A stretch of DNA of 64,000 bases from Candidatus Aquabacterium excrementipullorum (GTDB lineage: Bacteria > Pseudomonadota > Gammaproteobacteria > Burkholderiales > Burkholderiaceae_C): assembly GCA_019112875.1 (NCBI GenBank), contig DXIO01000122.1, positions 1 through 64,000 of the forward strand, written 5' to 3'. Under the pieces are notes generated by a model that was not told where the DNA came from, ran no database searches, and saw only the letters and a list, made by a program, of their open reading frames with translations. The translations under genes and the position numbers were made by a program. Below are positions 34,274 through 43,085 of this stretch, piece after piece (the stretch's first letter is position 1; the number at the start of each line of letters is the position of its first letter).

Positions 34274-35005
34274 ATGGACCGCATGATTTACCTGAGCATG
34301 GCCGGCGCCAAGATGGACATGCAGCGCCAGGATGTGCTGGCGCACAACCTGGCCAACGTGTCGACCACGGGCTTCCGTGCCGAGCTGCAGGCCGTCCGCG
34401 CCGTGCCCGTGCGTGGCGACGGCTCCACCACGCGTGTCTATTCGCTGGAAACCACCGTGGGCTACGACGAGGCTCAAGGCCCGCTGAACCACACGGGCCA
34501 GCCGCTGGACGTGGCCGTGCGCGACAAGTCCTGGCTGACCGTGCAGGCGCTGGACGGCACCGAGGCCTACACGCGCAACGGCGCCCTGACGGTCAACAAC
34601 GAAGGCACGCTGGTCACGTTCACGGGCTACACGGTGATGGGCGATGGCGGCCCGATCACCATCCCGCCGAACTCCCAGCCGTCCATCTCCAGCGATGGCA
34701 CGGTGAGCGTGCGCGAATCCACCGGCAAGGTCACGCCCATCGGCAAGCTCAAGCTGGTGACGCCCGAGGCCAAGCTGGACCGCCGGGAAGACGGACTTTT
34801 CCGCGCGGCCGACGGGGACCTCCCCGCCGACCCCAATGCCCGTCTGCACGAGGGCACGCTCGAAGGATCGAACGTGAACCCGATCGAAACCATGATCTCG
34901 ATGATCTCGGCGGCCCGCCAGTACGAAGCGCAGATGCGCTCGCTGCAGACCGCGGAGAAAGACGAGCAGCAGGCCGCGCAGTTGTTGTCCAACACGTCCG
35001 CCTGA
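34274..35005 (+). CDS. flgF: Flagellar basal body rod protein FlgF
   Basis: FlgF is a rod subunit between the proximal rod and FlgG. The 243-residue protein starts MDRMIYLSMAGAKMDMQRQD, followed by VLAHNLANVSTTGFRAEL. It has LDVAVRDKSWLTVQALDGTEAYTRNGALTVN, the FlgF/FlgG-shared TGYTVMGDGGPITIPPNSQPS, and the C-terminal LEGSNVNPIETMISMISAARQYEAQM helix. The start at 34274 follows a CCGGAGCCCGCG leader. Order and length are standard. Confidence 0.96.
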   Translation: MDRMIYLSMAGAKMDMQRQDVLAHNLANVSTTGFRAELQAVRAVPVRGDGSTTRVYSLETTVGYDEAQGPLNHTGQPLDVAVRDKSWLTVQALDGTEAYTRNGALTVNNEGTLVTFTGYTVMGDGGPITIPPNSQPSISSDGTVSVRESTGKVTPIGKLKLVTPEAKLDRREDGLFRAADGDLPADPNARLHEGTLEGSNVNPIETMISMISAARQYEAQMRSLQTAEKDEQQAAQLLSNTSA

Positions 35006-35035
35006 ACTTGATTTGATGTTTGAAGGAGAACGGCC

Positions 35036-35818
35036 ATGATGCGATCACTGTGGATTTCGAAGTCGGGCATGGATGCCCAGCAGATCCAGCTCGACCATGT
35101 GTCCCACAACCTGGCCAACAGCTCGACCTACGGCTACAAGGCCTCGCATGCGATCTTCGAGGATCTGATGTACCAGAACCTGCGCCAGGTCGGCTCCAAC
35201 AGCTCCGAACAGACGCAGCTGCCCACGGGCCTGCAGGTCGGCCTGGGCGTCAAGCCCGTGGCCACCGCGCGCCAGTTCACGCAGGGCACGCTGCAGCAGA
35301 CGGGCAACACGCTGGACGTGGCCATCAACGGCGACGGTTTCTTCCAGATCCAGATGCCCGACGGCACGACGGCCTACACGCGTGACGGCTCGTTCAAGCT
35401 GTCCTCGCAAGGCCAGATCGTCACCAACGAGGGCTACACCGTGCAGCCCGGCATCACCGTGCCGCAGAACGCGATCACCGTGAGCATCGCCGGCGACGGC
35501 ACCGTCACGGCCACCGTGCCCGGTCAGACCGCCCCGGCCAACCTGGGCCAGATGCAGGTGGCGCACTTCATCAACCCCGCCGGCCTGGACCCGCGCGGCG
35601 GCAACCTGTTCACCGAATCGGAGGCATCGGGCACGCCCACGGTCACCAACCCCGGTCTGGATGCCACCGGCACGCTGTCGCAAGGCTTCGTGGAAGCATC
35701 CAACGTCAATGTGGTCGAGGAATTGATCACGATGATCCAGACCCAACGGGCCTACGAGCTGAACTCCAAGGCCATCCAGACCTCCGACCAGATGCTGCAA
35801 CGCCTGGGACAACTGTGA
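35036..35818 (+). CDS. flgG: Flagellar distal rod protein FlgG
   Basis: FlgG builds the distal rod inside the P and L rings. The 260-residue protein reads MMRSLWISKSGMDAQQIQLD, then HVSHNLANSSTYGYKASHAIFEDLMYQNLRQVG. It has GLQVGLGVKPVATARQFTQG, LDVAINGDGFFQIQMPDGTTAYTRDGSFK and the C-terminal GFVEASNVNVVEELITMIQTQRAYELNSKAIQT, all FlgG hallmarks. AAGGAGAA lies upstream. Its stop codon overlaps the flgH start (TGATG), so flgG and flgH are translationally coupled. Confidence 0.97.
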   Translation: MMRSLWISKSGMDAQQIQLDHVSHNLANSSTYGYKASHAIFEDLMYQNLRQVGSNSSEQTQLPTGLQVGLGVKPVATARQFTQGTLQQTGNTLDVAINGDGFFQIQMPDGTTAYTRDGSFKLSSQGQIVTNEGYTVQPGITVPQNAITVSIAGDGTVTATVPGQTAPANLGQMQVAHFINPAGLDPRGGNLFTESEASGTPTVTNPGLDATGTLSQGFVEASNVNVVEELITMIQTQRAYELNSKAIQTSDQMLQRLGQL

Positions 35819-36504
35819 TGAACAAACTTCTGTCACCCACCGCCCGGGTTTTGGGCGGCGCGGCCTTGGCCGCCCTGATGACTGGCTGCATGGCCACCGC
35901 CCCCCGTGTCGAGGTGATCGAACCCACGCAGGCACGGCCCGTGGCCGTGGTGCCGCCAGCCACCAACAGCGGCTCGCTGTTCGCGAACGTGGCCTACCGG
36001 CCGCTGTACGAGACCCCGCGCGCGCGCCAGGTCGGCGACATCGTCACGATCAACATCGTGGAAAAAGTCACGGCCAAGCAGGAATCGACCAGCTCCATCG
36101 ACAAGACGGGCACCGTCAGCGGCAGCGTCTCGGCCTTCCCTTTCCTGCAGGCGGGCACGCTGGCCAAGCTCAATGCCAATGGCACGTCGAACAACTCGTT
36201 CGACGGCAAGGGCAGCACCGAGAGCAACAACACCTTCACCGGCAACATCACGGCCAGCGTGATCGAGGTGCTGCCCAACGGCCACCTGATCGTGGCCGGT
36301 GAAAAGCAGATCGGCGTGAACCACAACGTGGACGTGCTGCGCTTTTCCGGCCAGATCGACCCCATCACCATCCAGCCCGGCAACGTCGTGAGCTCGGCCA
36401 GTGTGGCAAATGTCCGGGTTGAGCAGCGAGGGCGCGGCGCCCAGGCGGAATCGCAGGGAATAGGGTGGCTGGCGCGATTCTTTTTGAGTCTTTCGCCGAT
36501 CTAA
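35818..36504 (+). CDS. flgH: Flagellar L-ring protein FlgH
   Basis: FlgH is an outer-membrane lipoprotein that forms the L ring around the distal rod. The 228-residue protein has a lipoprotein signal with lipobox LMTGC (Cys near residue 24), then GSLFANVAYRPLYETPRARQVGDIVTINIVEKVTAKQES. The conserved C-terminal GHLIVAGEKQIGVNHNVDVLRFSGQIDPITIQPGNVVSSASVANVRVEQRG follows, ending in IGWLARFFLSLSPI. The ATG at 35818 lies in the flgG stop codon; an in-frame GTG one codon earlier is also possible. Confidence 0.97.
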   Translation: MNKLLSPTARVLGGAALAALMTGCMATAPRVEVIEPTQARPVAVVPPATNSGSLFANVAYRPLYETPRARQVGDIVTINIVEKVTAKQESTSSIDKTGTVSGSVSAFPFLQAGTLAKLNANGTSNNSFDGKGSTESNNTFTGNITASVIEVLPNGHLIVAGEKQIGVNHNVDVLRFSGQIDPITIQPGNVVSSASVANVRVEQRGRGAQAESQGIGWLARFFLSLSPI

Positions 36505-36529
36505 AGTCTAGAACAATGGGACCGAACCC
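36503..36529 (+). promoter_or_regulatory. Weak sigma-28-like element between flgH and flgI
   Basis: TAAAGTCT matches the FliA -35 element at 7 of 8 bases. After exactly 11 bases it is followed by ACCGAACC, which matches the -10 (GCCGATAA) at only 4 of 8. It starts at the end of flgH, about 20 bases before the flgI ATG. It may be chance. Confidence 0.25.
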
Positions 36530-36549
36530 CCTCCACGATCGGTCCCGCC

Positions 36550-37680
36550 ATGAAGCTCGAACGCCCTCTCCAGATCCTCGTCTCCTCGGCGTTCGTGGTG
36601 GCCGCCGCCTTCGCCACCGTGGTGCCCATGTCTGCCCAGGCCACGCGCCTGAAGGACATCGCCTCCGTGCAGGGCGTGCGTCCCAACCAGCTGATGGGCT
36701 ACGGCCTGATCGTCGGGCTGGACGGCACGGGTGACCAGACCACCCAGACGCCCTTCACCACCCAGAGCCTGAACGCGATGCTCCAGCAGATGGGCATCAC
36801 GGTGCCGCCCGGCGCGGCCATGCAGCTCAAGAACGTGGCGGCCGTGCTGGTGACGGCCACGCTGCCCCCCTTCGCACAGCCTGGCCAGGCCATCGACGTG
36901 AACGTGTCGTCGCTGGGCAATGCCAAGTCGCTGCGCGGCGGCACGCTGATCGCCACGCCCCTGAAGGGCGCCGACGGCCAGATCTACGCGCTCGCGCAAG
37001 GCAACATGATCGTCGGCGGCGCGGGTGCATCCTCGGGCAGCTCCAAGGTGCAGGTCAACCATCTGAGCGCCGGCCGCATCCCTGCTGGCGCCACGGTGGA
37101 ACGCGCCGTGCCCACGCCCTGGCTGCAGACCAGCGTGGCCCAGCTCGACCTGCAGACCGAAGACTTCAACACCGCGCGCAACGTCGCCAACGCCATCAAC
37201 AAGGCCAAGGGCGCCGGCACGGCCGAAGCCATCAGCGGCCGCACCGTGGCCGTGCGCCTGCCGCAGCAACCCGGCGAGCGCGTGGCCTTCATGGGCGATC
37301 TGGAGAATCTGGCCATCGACCAGGCCGTGCCCATCGCCAAGGTGATCGTCAACGCCCGCACCGGCTCGATCGTGATGAACCAGGCCGTGGCCCTGGGCCC
37401 CTGCGCCGTGGCGCACGGCAACCTGTCGGTCACGATCAGCACCACGCCTTCCGTGAGCCAGCCCTCGCCGCTGTCGCAGGGCCAGACCGTGGTCACCGAG
37501 AAGGCGGACATCCGCATCAACCAGGAGCCCGGCGCGCTGATCCAGCTGCCCGCGGGCACCAAGCTCACCGACGTGGTCAAGGCCTTGAACACGCTTGGTG
37601 CCAACCCGCAGGATCTGCTGGCGATCCTGCAGGCGATGAAGGCCGCCGGCGCGCTCCAAGCGGAGCTGGAGGTCATCTGA
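36550..37680 (+). CDS. flgI: Flagellar P-ring protein FlgI
   Basis: FlgI forms the periplasmic P ring, the rod bushing in the peptidoglycan layer. The 376-residue protein has a signal peptide (QILVSSAFVVAAAFATVVPM, cleavage near SAQA-TRL). RLKDIASVQGVRPNQLMGYG, LIVGLDGTGDQTTQTPFTTQSL, GQAIDVNVSSLGNAKSLRGG, NVANAINKAKGAGTAEAI and the C-terminal LNTLGANPQDLLAILQAMKAAGALQAELEVI follow. FlgA, its chaperone, is encoded upstream on the other strand. flgJ starts 1 base after its stop codon. Confidence 0.97.
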   Translation: MKLERPLQILVSSAFVVAAAFATVVPMSAQATRLKDIASVQGVRPNQLMGYGLIVGLDGTGDQTTQTPFTTQSLNAMLQQMGITVPPGAAMQLKNVAAVLVTATLPPFAQPGQAIDVNVSSLGNAKSLRGGTLIATPLKGADGQIYALAQGNMIVGGAGASSGSSKVQVNHLSAGRIPAGATVERAVPTPWLQTSVAQLDLQTEDFNTARNVANAINKAKGAGTAEAISGRTVAVRLPQQPGERVAFMGDLENLAIDQAVPIAKVIVNARTGSIVMNQAVALGPCAVAHGNLSVTISTTPSVSQPSPLSQGQTVVTEKADIRINQEPGALIQLPAGTKLTDVVKALNTLGANPQDLLAILQAMKAAGALQAELEVI

Positions 37681-37681
37681 C

Positions 37682-38623
37682 ATGAGCAGTCTCACCTCGA
37701 CCACGTCGAACGCCAATGCCTCGCTGTCCATGGACCTGCGGTCGCTGGACAGCCTGCGCTCCAGCGCCGCCAAGGGTGGCAAGGACACGGCCGGGCTCAA
37801 GGAAGCCGCCAAGCAGCTCGAATCGCTCTTCATGGGCGAGCTGCTCAAGTCCATGCGCGCCACCACCATGAGCACCGGCATGCTGGACAACCAGGCCACC
37901 GAGATGGGCAACAACATGCTCGACACGCAACTGTCGGGCAAGATGAGCGGCCTGCCCGGCGGCCTGGGCGAGATGATCCTCAAGCAACTCGAGCGGCAGG
38001 TGGGCAAGGTGGCCTCCGACACCAAGGGGGCCAACAACACCGGCCTGAACCTGCCCTCCGGCCGCCTGGGTGGCCTGACCGGCGCCATCGACACCAGCGG
38101 CATCACCGCTGCGGGTAGCGGCACCTCGGCCATCGACGACAAGAAGCTCACGCCCGCGCAGCGCTTCGTGCGTGACCACGCCGAAGCCGCCGAAGCGGCC
38201 GAGAAAGCCACGGGCATCCCGTCGGAACACATCCTGGGCCAGGCCGCGCTCGAATCGGGCTGGGGCAAGAAGGAGCCCAAGATGCCCGACGGTTCCAGCA
38301 GCCACAACCTGTTCGGCATCAAGGCGGGCGCCAACTGGACAGGCAAGGTCGCCGAGGTGACCACCACCGAGTACATCGGCGGTGTCGCCAGAAAAGTCAC
38401 GGCCAAATTCCGCGCCTACGACTCCGACGAAGAGGCGTTCAAGGACCACGCCAAGCTGCTCAGCCAGAGCCCGCGCTACAGTCAGACCGTGGCCCAGGCC
38501 GACACCGCCAAGGGCTTCGCCCAGGGCCTGCAGAAGGCCGGCTACGCCACCGACCCGGCCTATGCGGACAAGCTCACCAAGGTCATCAACACCACGCTGC
38601 GCCTGCAGCGCTCGGTGACCTGA
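37682..38623 (+). CDS. flgJ: Flagellar rod-cap and muramidase FlgJ
   Basis: FlgJ caps the growing rod with its N-terminal domain and locally opens peptidoglycan with its C-terminal beta-N-acetylglucosaminidase domain. The 313-residue protein has the rod domain (AKQLESLFMGELLKSMRATTM, about residues 44-64; NQATEMGNNMLDTQLSGKM). A linker leads to the hydrolase domain: HILGQAALESGWGKKEPK with the catalytic Glu near 190, SHNLFGIKAG and FRAYDSDEEAFKDHAKLL. This is the two-domain beta/gammaproteobacterial form. It abuts flgI, with flgK 20 bases further. Confidence 0.96.
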   Translation: MSSLTSTTSNANASLSMDLRSLDSLRSSAAKGGKDTAGLKEAAKQLESLFMGELLKSMRATTMSTGMLDNQATEMGNNMLDTQLSGKMSGLPGGLGEMILKQLERQVGKVASDTKGANNTGLNLPSGRLGGLTGAIDTSGITAAGSGTSAIDDKKLTPAQRFVRDHAEAAEAAEKATGIPSEHILGQAALESGWGKKEPKMPDGSSSHNLFGIKAGANWTGKVAEVTTTEYIGGVARKVTAKFRAYDSDEEAFKDHAKLLSQSPRYSQTVAQADTAKGFAQGLQKAGYATDPAYADKLTKVINTTLRLQRSVT

Positions 38624-38643
38624 CGATCCGGAGGCGCTGAACC

Positions 38644-40596
38644 ATGGGATCAGGACTCTTCGCTCTCGGCACCCGCGCCATGTTCGCGAACACGGCGGTG
38701 CTGGACACGATCAGCAACAACATCAGCAACGCCAACACCGACGGCTACTCACGCCAGCAGGTGGAACTGGCCACGGAAGACGGCCGCTTCACCGGCGCCG
38801 GCTTCTTCGGCCGCGGCGTGCGCATTGCCACGGTCAGCCGCACCTCCGATCCCTACCTGGCCCGCGAGGCCAACAACACTGCTTCCACGGCCTCGGCCGA
38901 CCAGGCCCGCCTGGACAAGCTCACCCAGATGGAAAAGGTGTTTCCTCTGGGCGAATCCGGCCTGGGCTACTCGGCCGGCCAGATGCTCAACGCCTTCGTC
39001 GACGTGGCCAACCAGCCGCAGGACCTGTCGGCCCGCCAGGTGGTGCTGGCCCGCGCGGAAGACGTCGCCTCGCGCGTGCGTTCCGCCAACTCCCAACTCT
39101 CGTCGCTGCAGGAAGGCGTGGTCAGCGACCTGCGCAACACGGTCAAGCAGGTCAACTCGATCGCGCAGAACATCGCCGACATCAACCAGAAGATCGCCTC
39201 GGTCAAGGGCGTGGGGCACGAGCCCAACGACCTGCTCGACCAGCGAGACCTGTTGGTCAAGCAGCTCAACCAGCTGATCCAGGTCTCCACGGTGGAAGCC
39301 GACGACGGCACGCTCAGCGTATTCATCGGCGGTGGCCAGCGCCTGGTGCTGAGCAACACCGCCGAGAAGCTGGCCATCGGCACCGACGAGTACGACTCGT
39401 CCAAGGCCACGCTGCTGCTGTCCGACGTGGGCATCAACCGCCCGGTCAACCAGAACCTGGTCGTGGGCGGCACCGTCGCCGGGCTGCTCAAGGTGCAAAA
39501 CGAAGACATCCCCCAGGCCCGCGCACTGCTGGGCCAGATGTCGGCCGCGCTGGCCTGGCGCGTGAACCAGCAGCAGTCGCTGGGCCTGGACCTGGGCACC
39601 CCGCCCGGCAACGGCGTGCCCATCTTCAGCACCGGCACGCCGCTGGTGCTGCCGTCCAACAAGAACACGTCCTCGCTGTCCTCGCCGCCCGTGTCCATGA
39701 CCATCGTCGACGGGCGCGAGCTGCAGGCCAGCGACTATTCGCTGGTGCCCGACCCTGCCGTGGCCGGCCAGTACACGCTGACCCGCATGAGCGACGGCAC
39801 CGTCACCAGCGTGACCGACGGCACCGAGATCGATGGCTTTCGCATCAACATCACCGGCACCGTGAACGCCGGCGACAAGTTCGAGCTGCGCCCGGTCAGC
39901 GCCTCCGCCGGACAGATGCAGCGCGTGCTGGACAAGCCCACCGGCATCGCCGCGGCATCGCCCTTCACGGCCACCACCAACGCGGCCAACACCGGCACGG
40001 CCACGGTGGGCTCGCTGACCATGGTGTCGGCGCCCGATGCCACCCTGCCTCCGCTCAACGGCACCGAGCTGAACATCGTTTTCACCTCGGCCACTGGCGA
40101 CTACGAGCTGCAATCGCCCCTGGGCACGGCCGTGGCCAGCGGCACATGGCAGGCCGGCAGCCCGATCAGCTACAACGGCTTCGAACTAAAGCTCAACGGC
40201 GTGCCGTCCAACGGCGACGTCATCAAGGTCGAGAACACCACCTACCCGGCGGGCAACAACGGCAACGCCCTGTCGCTGCTGGCCCTGCGCGACGAGGACA
40301 TCGTGGGCCGCCGCGACACAGGCGGAGGCAACACGGCCCCGGGCGCCACCATCACCAACGCGTACTCGCAGCTCATCGGCGCCATCGGCGTGCAGGTGCA
40401 GGGCGCGAAGACCTCGGCCGACATCTCGGCCAGCCTGGCATCCAACGCCCAGGAGATCCTGTCCAACAAGACGGGCGTCAACCTCGACGAGGAAGCCGCA
40501 CGCCTGATCCAGTTCCAGCAGAGCTACCAGGCCGCGGCCAAGATCCTGCAGATCGCGCAGACGATCTTCGACACCCTGCTTGAAACCGCCCGCTGA
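38644..40596 (+). CDS. flgK: Flagellar hook-filament junction protein 1, FlgK
   Basis: FlgK is the first hook-filament junction protein. The 650-residue protein begins GSGLFALGTRAMFANTAVLD, then TISNNISNANTDGYSRQQVE, the FlgK hallmark. It has RTSDPYLAREANNTAS, EPNDLLDQRDLLVKQLNQLI and the C-terminal SNKTGVNLDEEAARLIQFQQ SYQAAAKILQ region. The middle (about 300-530) is a Gly/Thr/Ser-rich variable domain, which makes it longer than the Salmonella protein of about 553 residues. FlgN, its chaperone, is encoded in the divergent flgAMN group. Confidence 0.96.
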   Translation: MGSGLFALGTRAMFANTAVLDTISNNISNANTDGYSRQQVELATEDGRFTGAGFFGRGVRIATVSRTSDPYLAREANNTASTASADQARLDKLTQMEKVFPLGESGLGYSAGQMLNAFVDVANQPQDLSARQVVLARAEDVASRVRSANSQLSSLQEGVVSDLRNTVKQVNSIAQNIADINQKIASVKGVGHEPNDLLDQRDLLVKQLNQLIQVSTVEADDGTLSVFIGGGQRLVLSNTAEKLAIGTDEYDSSKATLLLSDVGINRPVNQNLVVGGTVAGLLKVQNEDIPQARALLGQMSAALAWRVNQQQSLGLDLGTPPGNGVPIFSTGTPLVLPSNKNTSSLSSPPVSMTIVDGRELQASDYSLVPDPAVAGQYTLTRMSDGTVTSVTDGTEIDGFRINITGTVNAGDKFELRPVSASAGQMQRVLDKPTGIAAASPFTATTNAANTGTATVGSLTMVSAPDATLPPLNGTELNIVFTSATGDYELQSPLGTAVASGTWQAGSPISYNGFELKLNGVPSNGDVIKVENTTYPAGNNGNALSLLALRDEDIVGRRDTGGGNTAPGATITNAYSQLIGAIGVQVQGAKTSADISASLASNAQEILSNKTGVNLDEEAARLIQFQQSYQAAAKILQIAQTIFDTLLETAR

Positions 40597-40607
40597 GGAG
40601 TCTCACG

Positions 40608-41834
40608 ATGCGCATCAGTACCGCTTTCAGTTTCGATTCGGCCATCGCCAACCTGCAAAAGCGCCAGAGCGATCTGAGCGACTCGCAGACGCAGCTGACC
40701 ACGGGCAAGCGCGTCAACAACGCCAGCGACGACCCCGTGGCCGCCGCCCGCGCCGAGCGCGCGCTGGCGACCATCTCTCGCAGCGATGCCAACCAGCGTG
40801 GCCTGGAGGCCAGCCGCAACGCCATGACGCTGGGCGAAGGCGCCCTGAGCGATTCCGTCGAACTGCTGCAGCAGGCCCGCGAAACCCTGGTGGCCGCCGG
40901 CAACGGCAGCTACTCCGACGCCGAGCGCCAAAGCCTGGCCGTGCGCCTCAAGGAAATCCGCAACCAGCTGCTGTCGGTGGCCAACCGCTCGGACGGCAGC
41001 GGCGGCTTCGTGTTCGGCGGCCAGGGCTCCTCGTCCCCGCCCTTCATCGACGCGCCCGGCGGCGTGCAGTTCGTGGGCCAGGGCGGCGAAGCGCAGGGCA
41101 CCTCCAGCGAGAACGTGAACCTCACCGTCGATGGCGACCTGGTCTGGCTCAAGGCCAAGACGGGCAATGGCGTGTTCTCCAGCGGCGCCGCCAGCACCAA
41201 CACCGGATCAGCCTGGGTGAGCCCCGGCACCGTGAGCACCCCGAGCGAGGTGCCCTACCCGGCCAGTTCGGGCACCACCCCGCCCACCTACACCATCCAG
41301 TTCGACGTGACCGGCGGCGTGACCACCTACTCCGTGCTGGAAGACGGCAACGCGCTCAACAGCGGCATGCCCTACACCAGTGGTTCGGGCATCGCGATCC
41401 CGGGCAGGGGCATGACGGTGAACGTGGCCGGCACCCCGGCCAGCGGCGACACCTTCACGATCGAGCAGTCCACCAACTCGCTGAGCGTATTCGACACGCT
41501 CGACAAGGTCATCGCCGAGCTGAACACGACCAGCCTGAACAACGGCCAGATCCAGCAGTCCGTCAACGGCGGCCTGAGCAACCTGGACAGCGTGCTGGGC
41601 AACATGATGTCGGCCCAGTCCGCGGCCGGTGAAACGCTCAACCGCCTCGACGGCATCGAGGGCCGGATCGCCACCCTCAAGCTCACCGCCCAGACCGACC
41701 GATCCAATGCGGAAGATCTCGACATGGTGGAGGCGATTTCCGCCTTCCAGAGCAAGCAAACCGGCTACGATGCGGCCTTGAAGAGCTATTCGATGGTTCA
41801 GAAACTCTCGCTGTTCCAGTATGTCAATGGCTGA
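40608..41834 (+). CDS. flgL: Flagellar hook-filament junction protein 2, FlgL
   Basis: FlgL is the second hook-filament junction protein and lies between FlgK and flagellin. The 408-residue protein has the flagellin-like N-terminal coiled coil MRISTAFSFDSAIANLQKRQ, then SDLSDSQTQLTTGKRVNNASDDPVAAARAERAL. It has FVFGGQGSSSPPFID and the C-terminal helix DLDMVEAISAFQSKQTGYDAALKSYSMVQKLSLFQYVNG. The spacing to flgK is 11 bases. It closes the flgB-L series; no flagellin gene is in the window. Confidence 0.96.
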   Translation: MRISTAFSFDSAIANLQKRQSDLSDSQTQLTTGKRVNNASDDPVAAARAERALATISRSDANQRGLEASRNAMTLGEGALSDSVELLQQARETLVAAGNGSYSDAERQSLAVRLKEIRNQLLSVANRSDGSGGFVFGGQGSSSPPFIDAPGGVQFVGQGGEAQGTSSENVNLTVDGDLVWLKAKTGNGVFSSGAASTNTGSAWVSPGTVSTPSEVPYPASSGTTPPTYTIQFDVTGGVTTYSVLEDGNALNSGMPYTSGSGIAIPGRGMTVNVAGTPASGDTFTIEQSTNSLSVFDTLDKVIAELNTTSLNNGQIQQSVNGGLSNLDSVLGNMMSAQSAAGETLNRLDGIEGRIATLKLTAQTDRSNAEDLDMVEAISAFQSKQTGYDAALKSYSMVQKLSLFQYVNG

Positions 41835-41864
41835 TCCCCGCGTCCCACACAAGCCGCCCCGCCC

Positions 41865-43061
41865 ATGAGTGAACACCCGATCCTCGGACAGATCGCGCTG
41901 GCCTACAGCCCGGTGATCGACCGCAACCGCGCCGTCATCGCCACCCGCCTGACGGTGTTTCCGCTCCAGCAGGGCAGCCAGCTCGATGCGGGCGCGCTGC
42001 TGCAGGCCATCGCCGAAGTGTGGCCCACGGGTGGCGCCAGCCAGGTGTGGCTCAATGTGCTCAGCGAGAACCTGCTCGAAGGCCTGATGCAGGCCCAGCC
42101 GGCCACGCACGTGTTCATCGAGATCCCGGCCTTCATGGCGGGTGATGCCAGCCATGTGCAAGCCATCACCACGCTGCATGCCAACGGCAACACGCTGCTG
42201 CTCAAGGGCCGCCCGCTGCAGGAATTGCCGCGCGAGGTGCTGCCCTGCTTCAAGTACGCCATCGTGGATCTGTCCGATGACCGCCGCGTGGACGAGACCG
42301 CCGCCAACGCCTCGGGCGTGACGCGCACCGTCAGCCACGTGCAGAACGGCGTCACCAACGTGGCCGACATGGAAGCCGCCTTCCGCCGCGGCGCCACCGC
42401 CGTGCTGGGCTGGCCCATCGACGACGCCATCCAGTCCGGCGCGCGCAAGGCGGAGCAACCGTCGCTGCAGGCCATCGTGATGCTGATCGACCAGGTGCAC
42501 AAGGAGGCCGACATCGAGGACCTCGAAGGCACGCTCAAGCGCGACCCGGCCCTGGCCTACAAGCTGCTGCGCTACATCAACTCGCCGGCCTTCGGCCTGT
42601 CGGTCGAAATCTCGTCCTTCCGGCACGCCATCATGGTGCTGGGCTACCAGCGGCTCAAGCGCTGGCTGGCCCTGCTGCTGGCCACCGCGAGCAAGGACCC
42701 GAACATGCGCCCGGTGATGTTCGCCGCCGTGCGCCGGGGCCTCCTGATGGAAGAGATCTCGCGTGGCAGCAGCGACGAGATGCGCAGCGAGCTGTTCATC
42801 TGCGGCGTGTTCTCGCTGCTCGACCGCATGTTCAACCAGCCCTTCTCCGAACTGCTCAAGACCATCCCGGTGCCCGAGCGCGTGTTCCAGGCGCTGGTCG
42901 ACGGCACGGGCCCCTACGAGCCCTACTTCCGCATGATCAAGGCCATCGAAGGCACCACGCTCGATGAGATCCGCGAAGCCAGCGACGGCCTGATGATGGC
43001 CCAGCAGGACATCAACAGCGCCCTGCTCAAGGCCATCGCGGCCGCCTCGCAGCTGGACTGA
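41865..43061 (+). CDS. Degenerate-EAL plus HDOD signalling protein
   Basis: This is a 398-residue cytoplasmic protein with a YuxH-like architecture: an N-terminal EAL-fold domain (about 1-195) and a C-terminal HDOD domain (about 200-398). The EAL half begins GQIALAYSPVIDRNRAVIAT and lacks the EAL, ExT and DDFGTG catalytic motifs, so it should not degrade c-di-GMP but may bind a ligand. The HDOD half has QAIVMLIDQVHKEADIEDLE, LKRDPALAYKLLRYINSPAFGL and FRHAIMVLGYQRLKRWLALLL. It follows flgL by 30 bases on the same strand and may be in the flagellar transcript. Its partners are unknown. Confidence 0.9.
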   Translation: MSEHPILGQIALAYSPVIDRNRAVIATRLTVFPLQQGSQLDAGALLQAIAEVWPTGGASQVWLNVLSENLLEGLMQAQPATHVFIEIPAFMAGDASHVQAITTLHANGNTLLLKGRPLQELPREVLPCFKYAIVDLSDDRRVDETAANASGVTRTVSHVQNGVTNVADMEAAFRRGATAVLGWPIDDAIQSGARKAEQPSLQAIVMLIDQVHKEADIEDLEGTLKRDPALAYKLLRYINSPAFGLSVEISSFRHAIMVLGYQRLKRWLALLLATASKDPNMRPVMFAAVRRGLLMEEISRGSSDEMRSELFICGVFSLLDRMFNQPFSELLKTIPVPERVFQALVDGTGPYEPYFRMIKAIEGTTLDEIREASDGLMMAQQDINSALLKAIAAASQLD

Positions 43062-43085
43062 ACCCTGTTGGGAAGGCGCGCCGTC

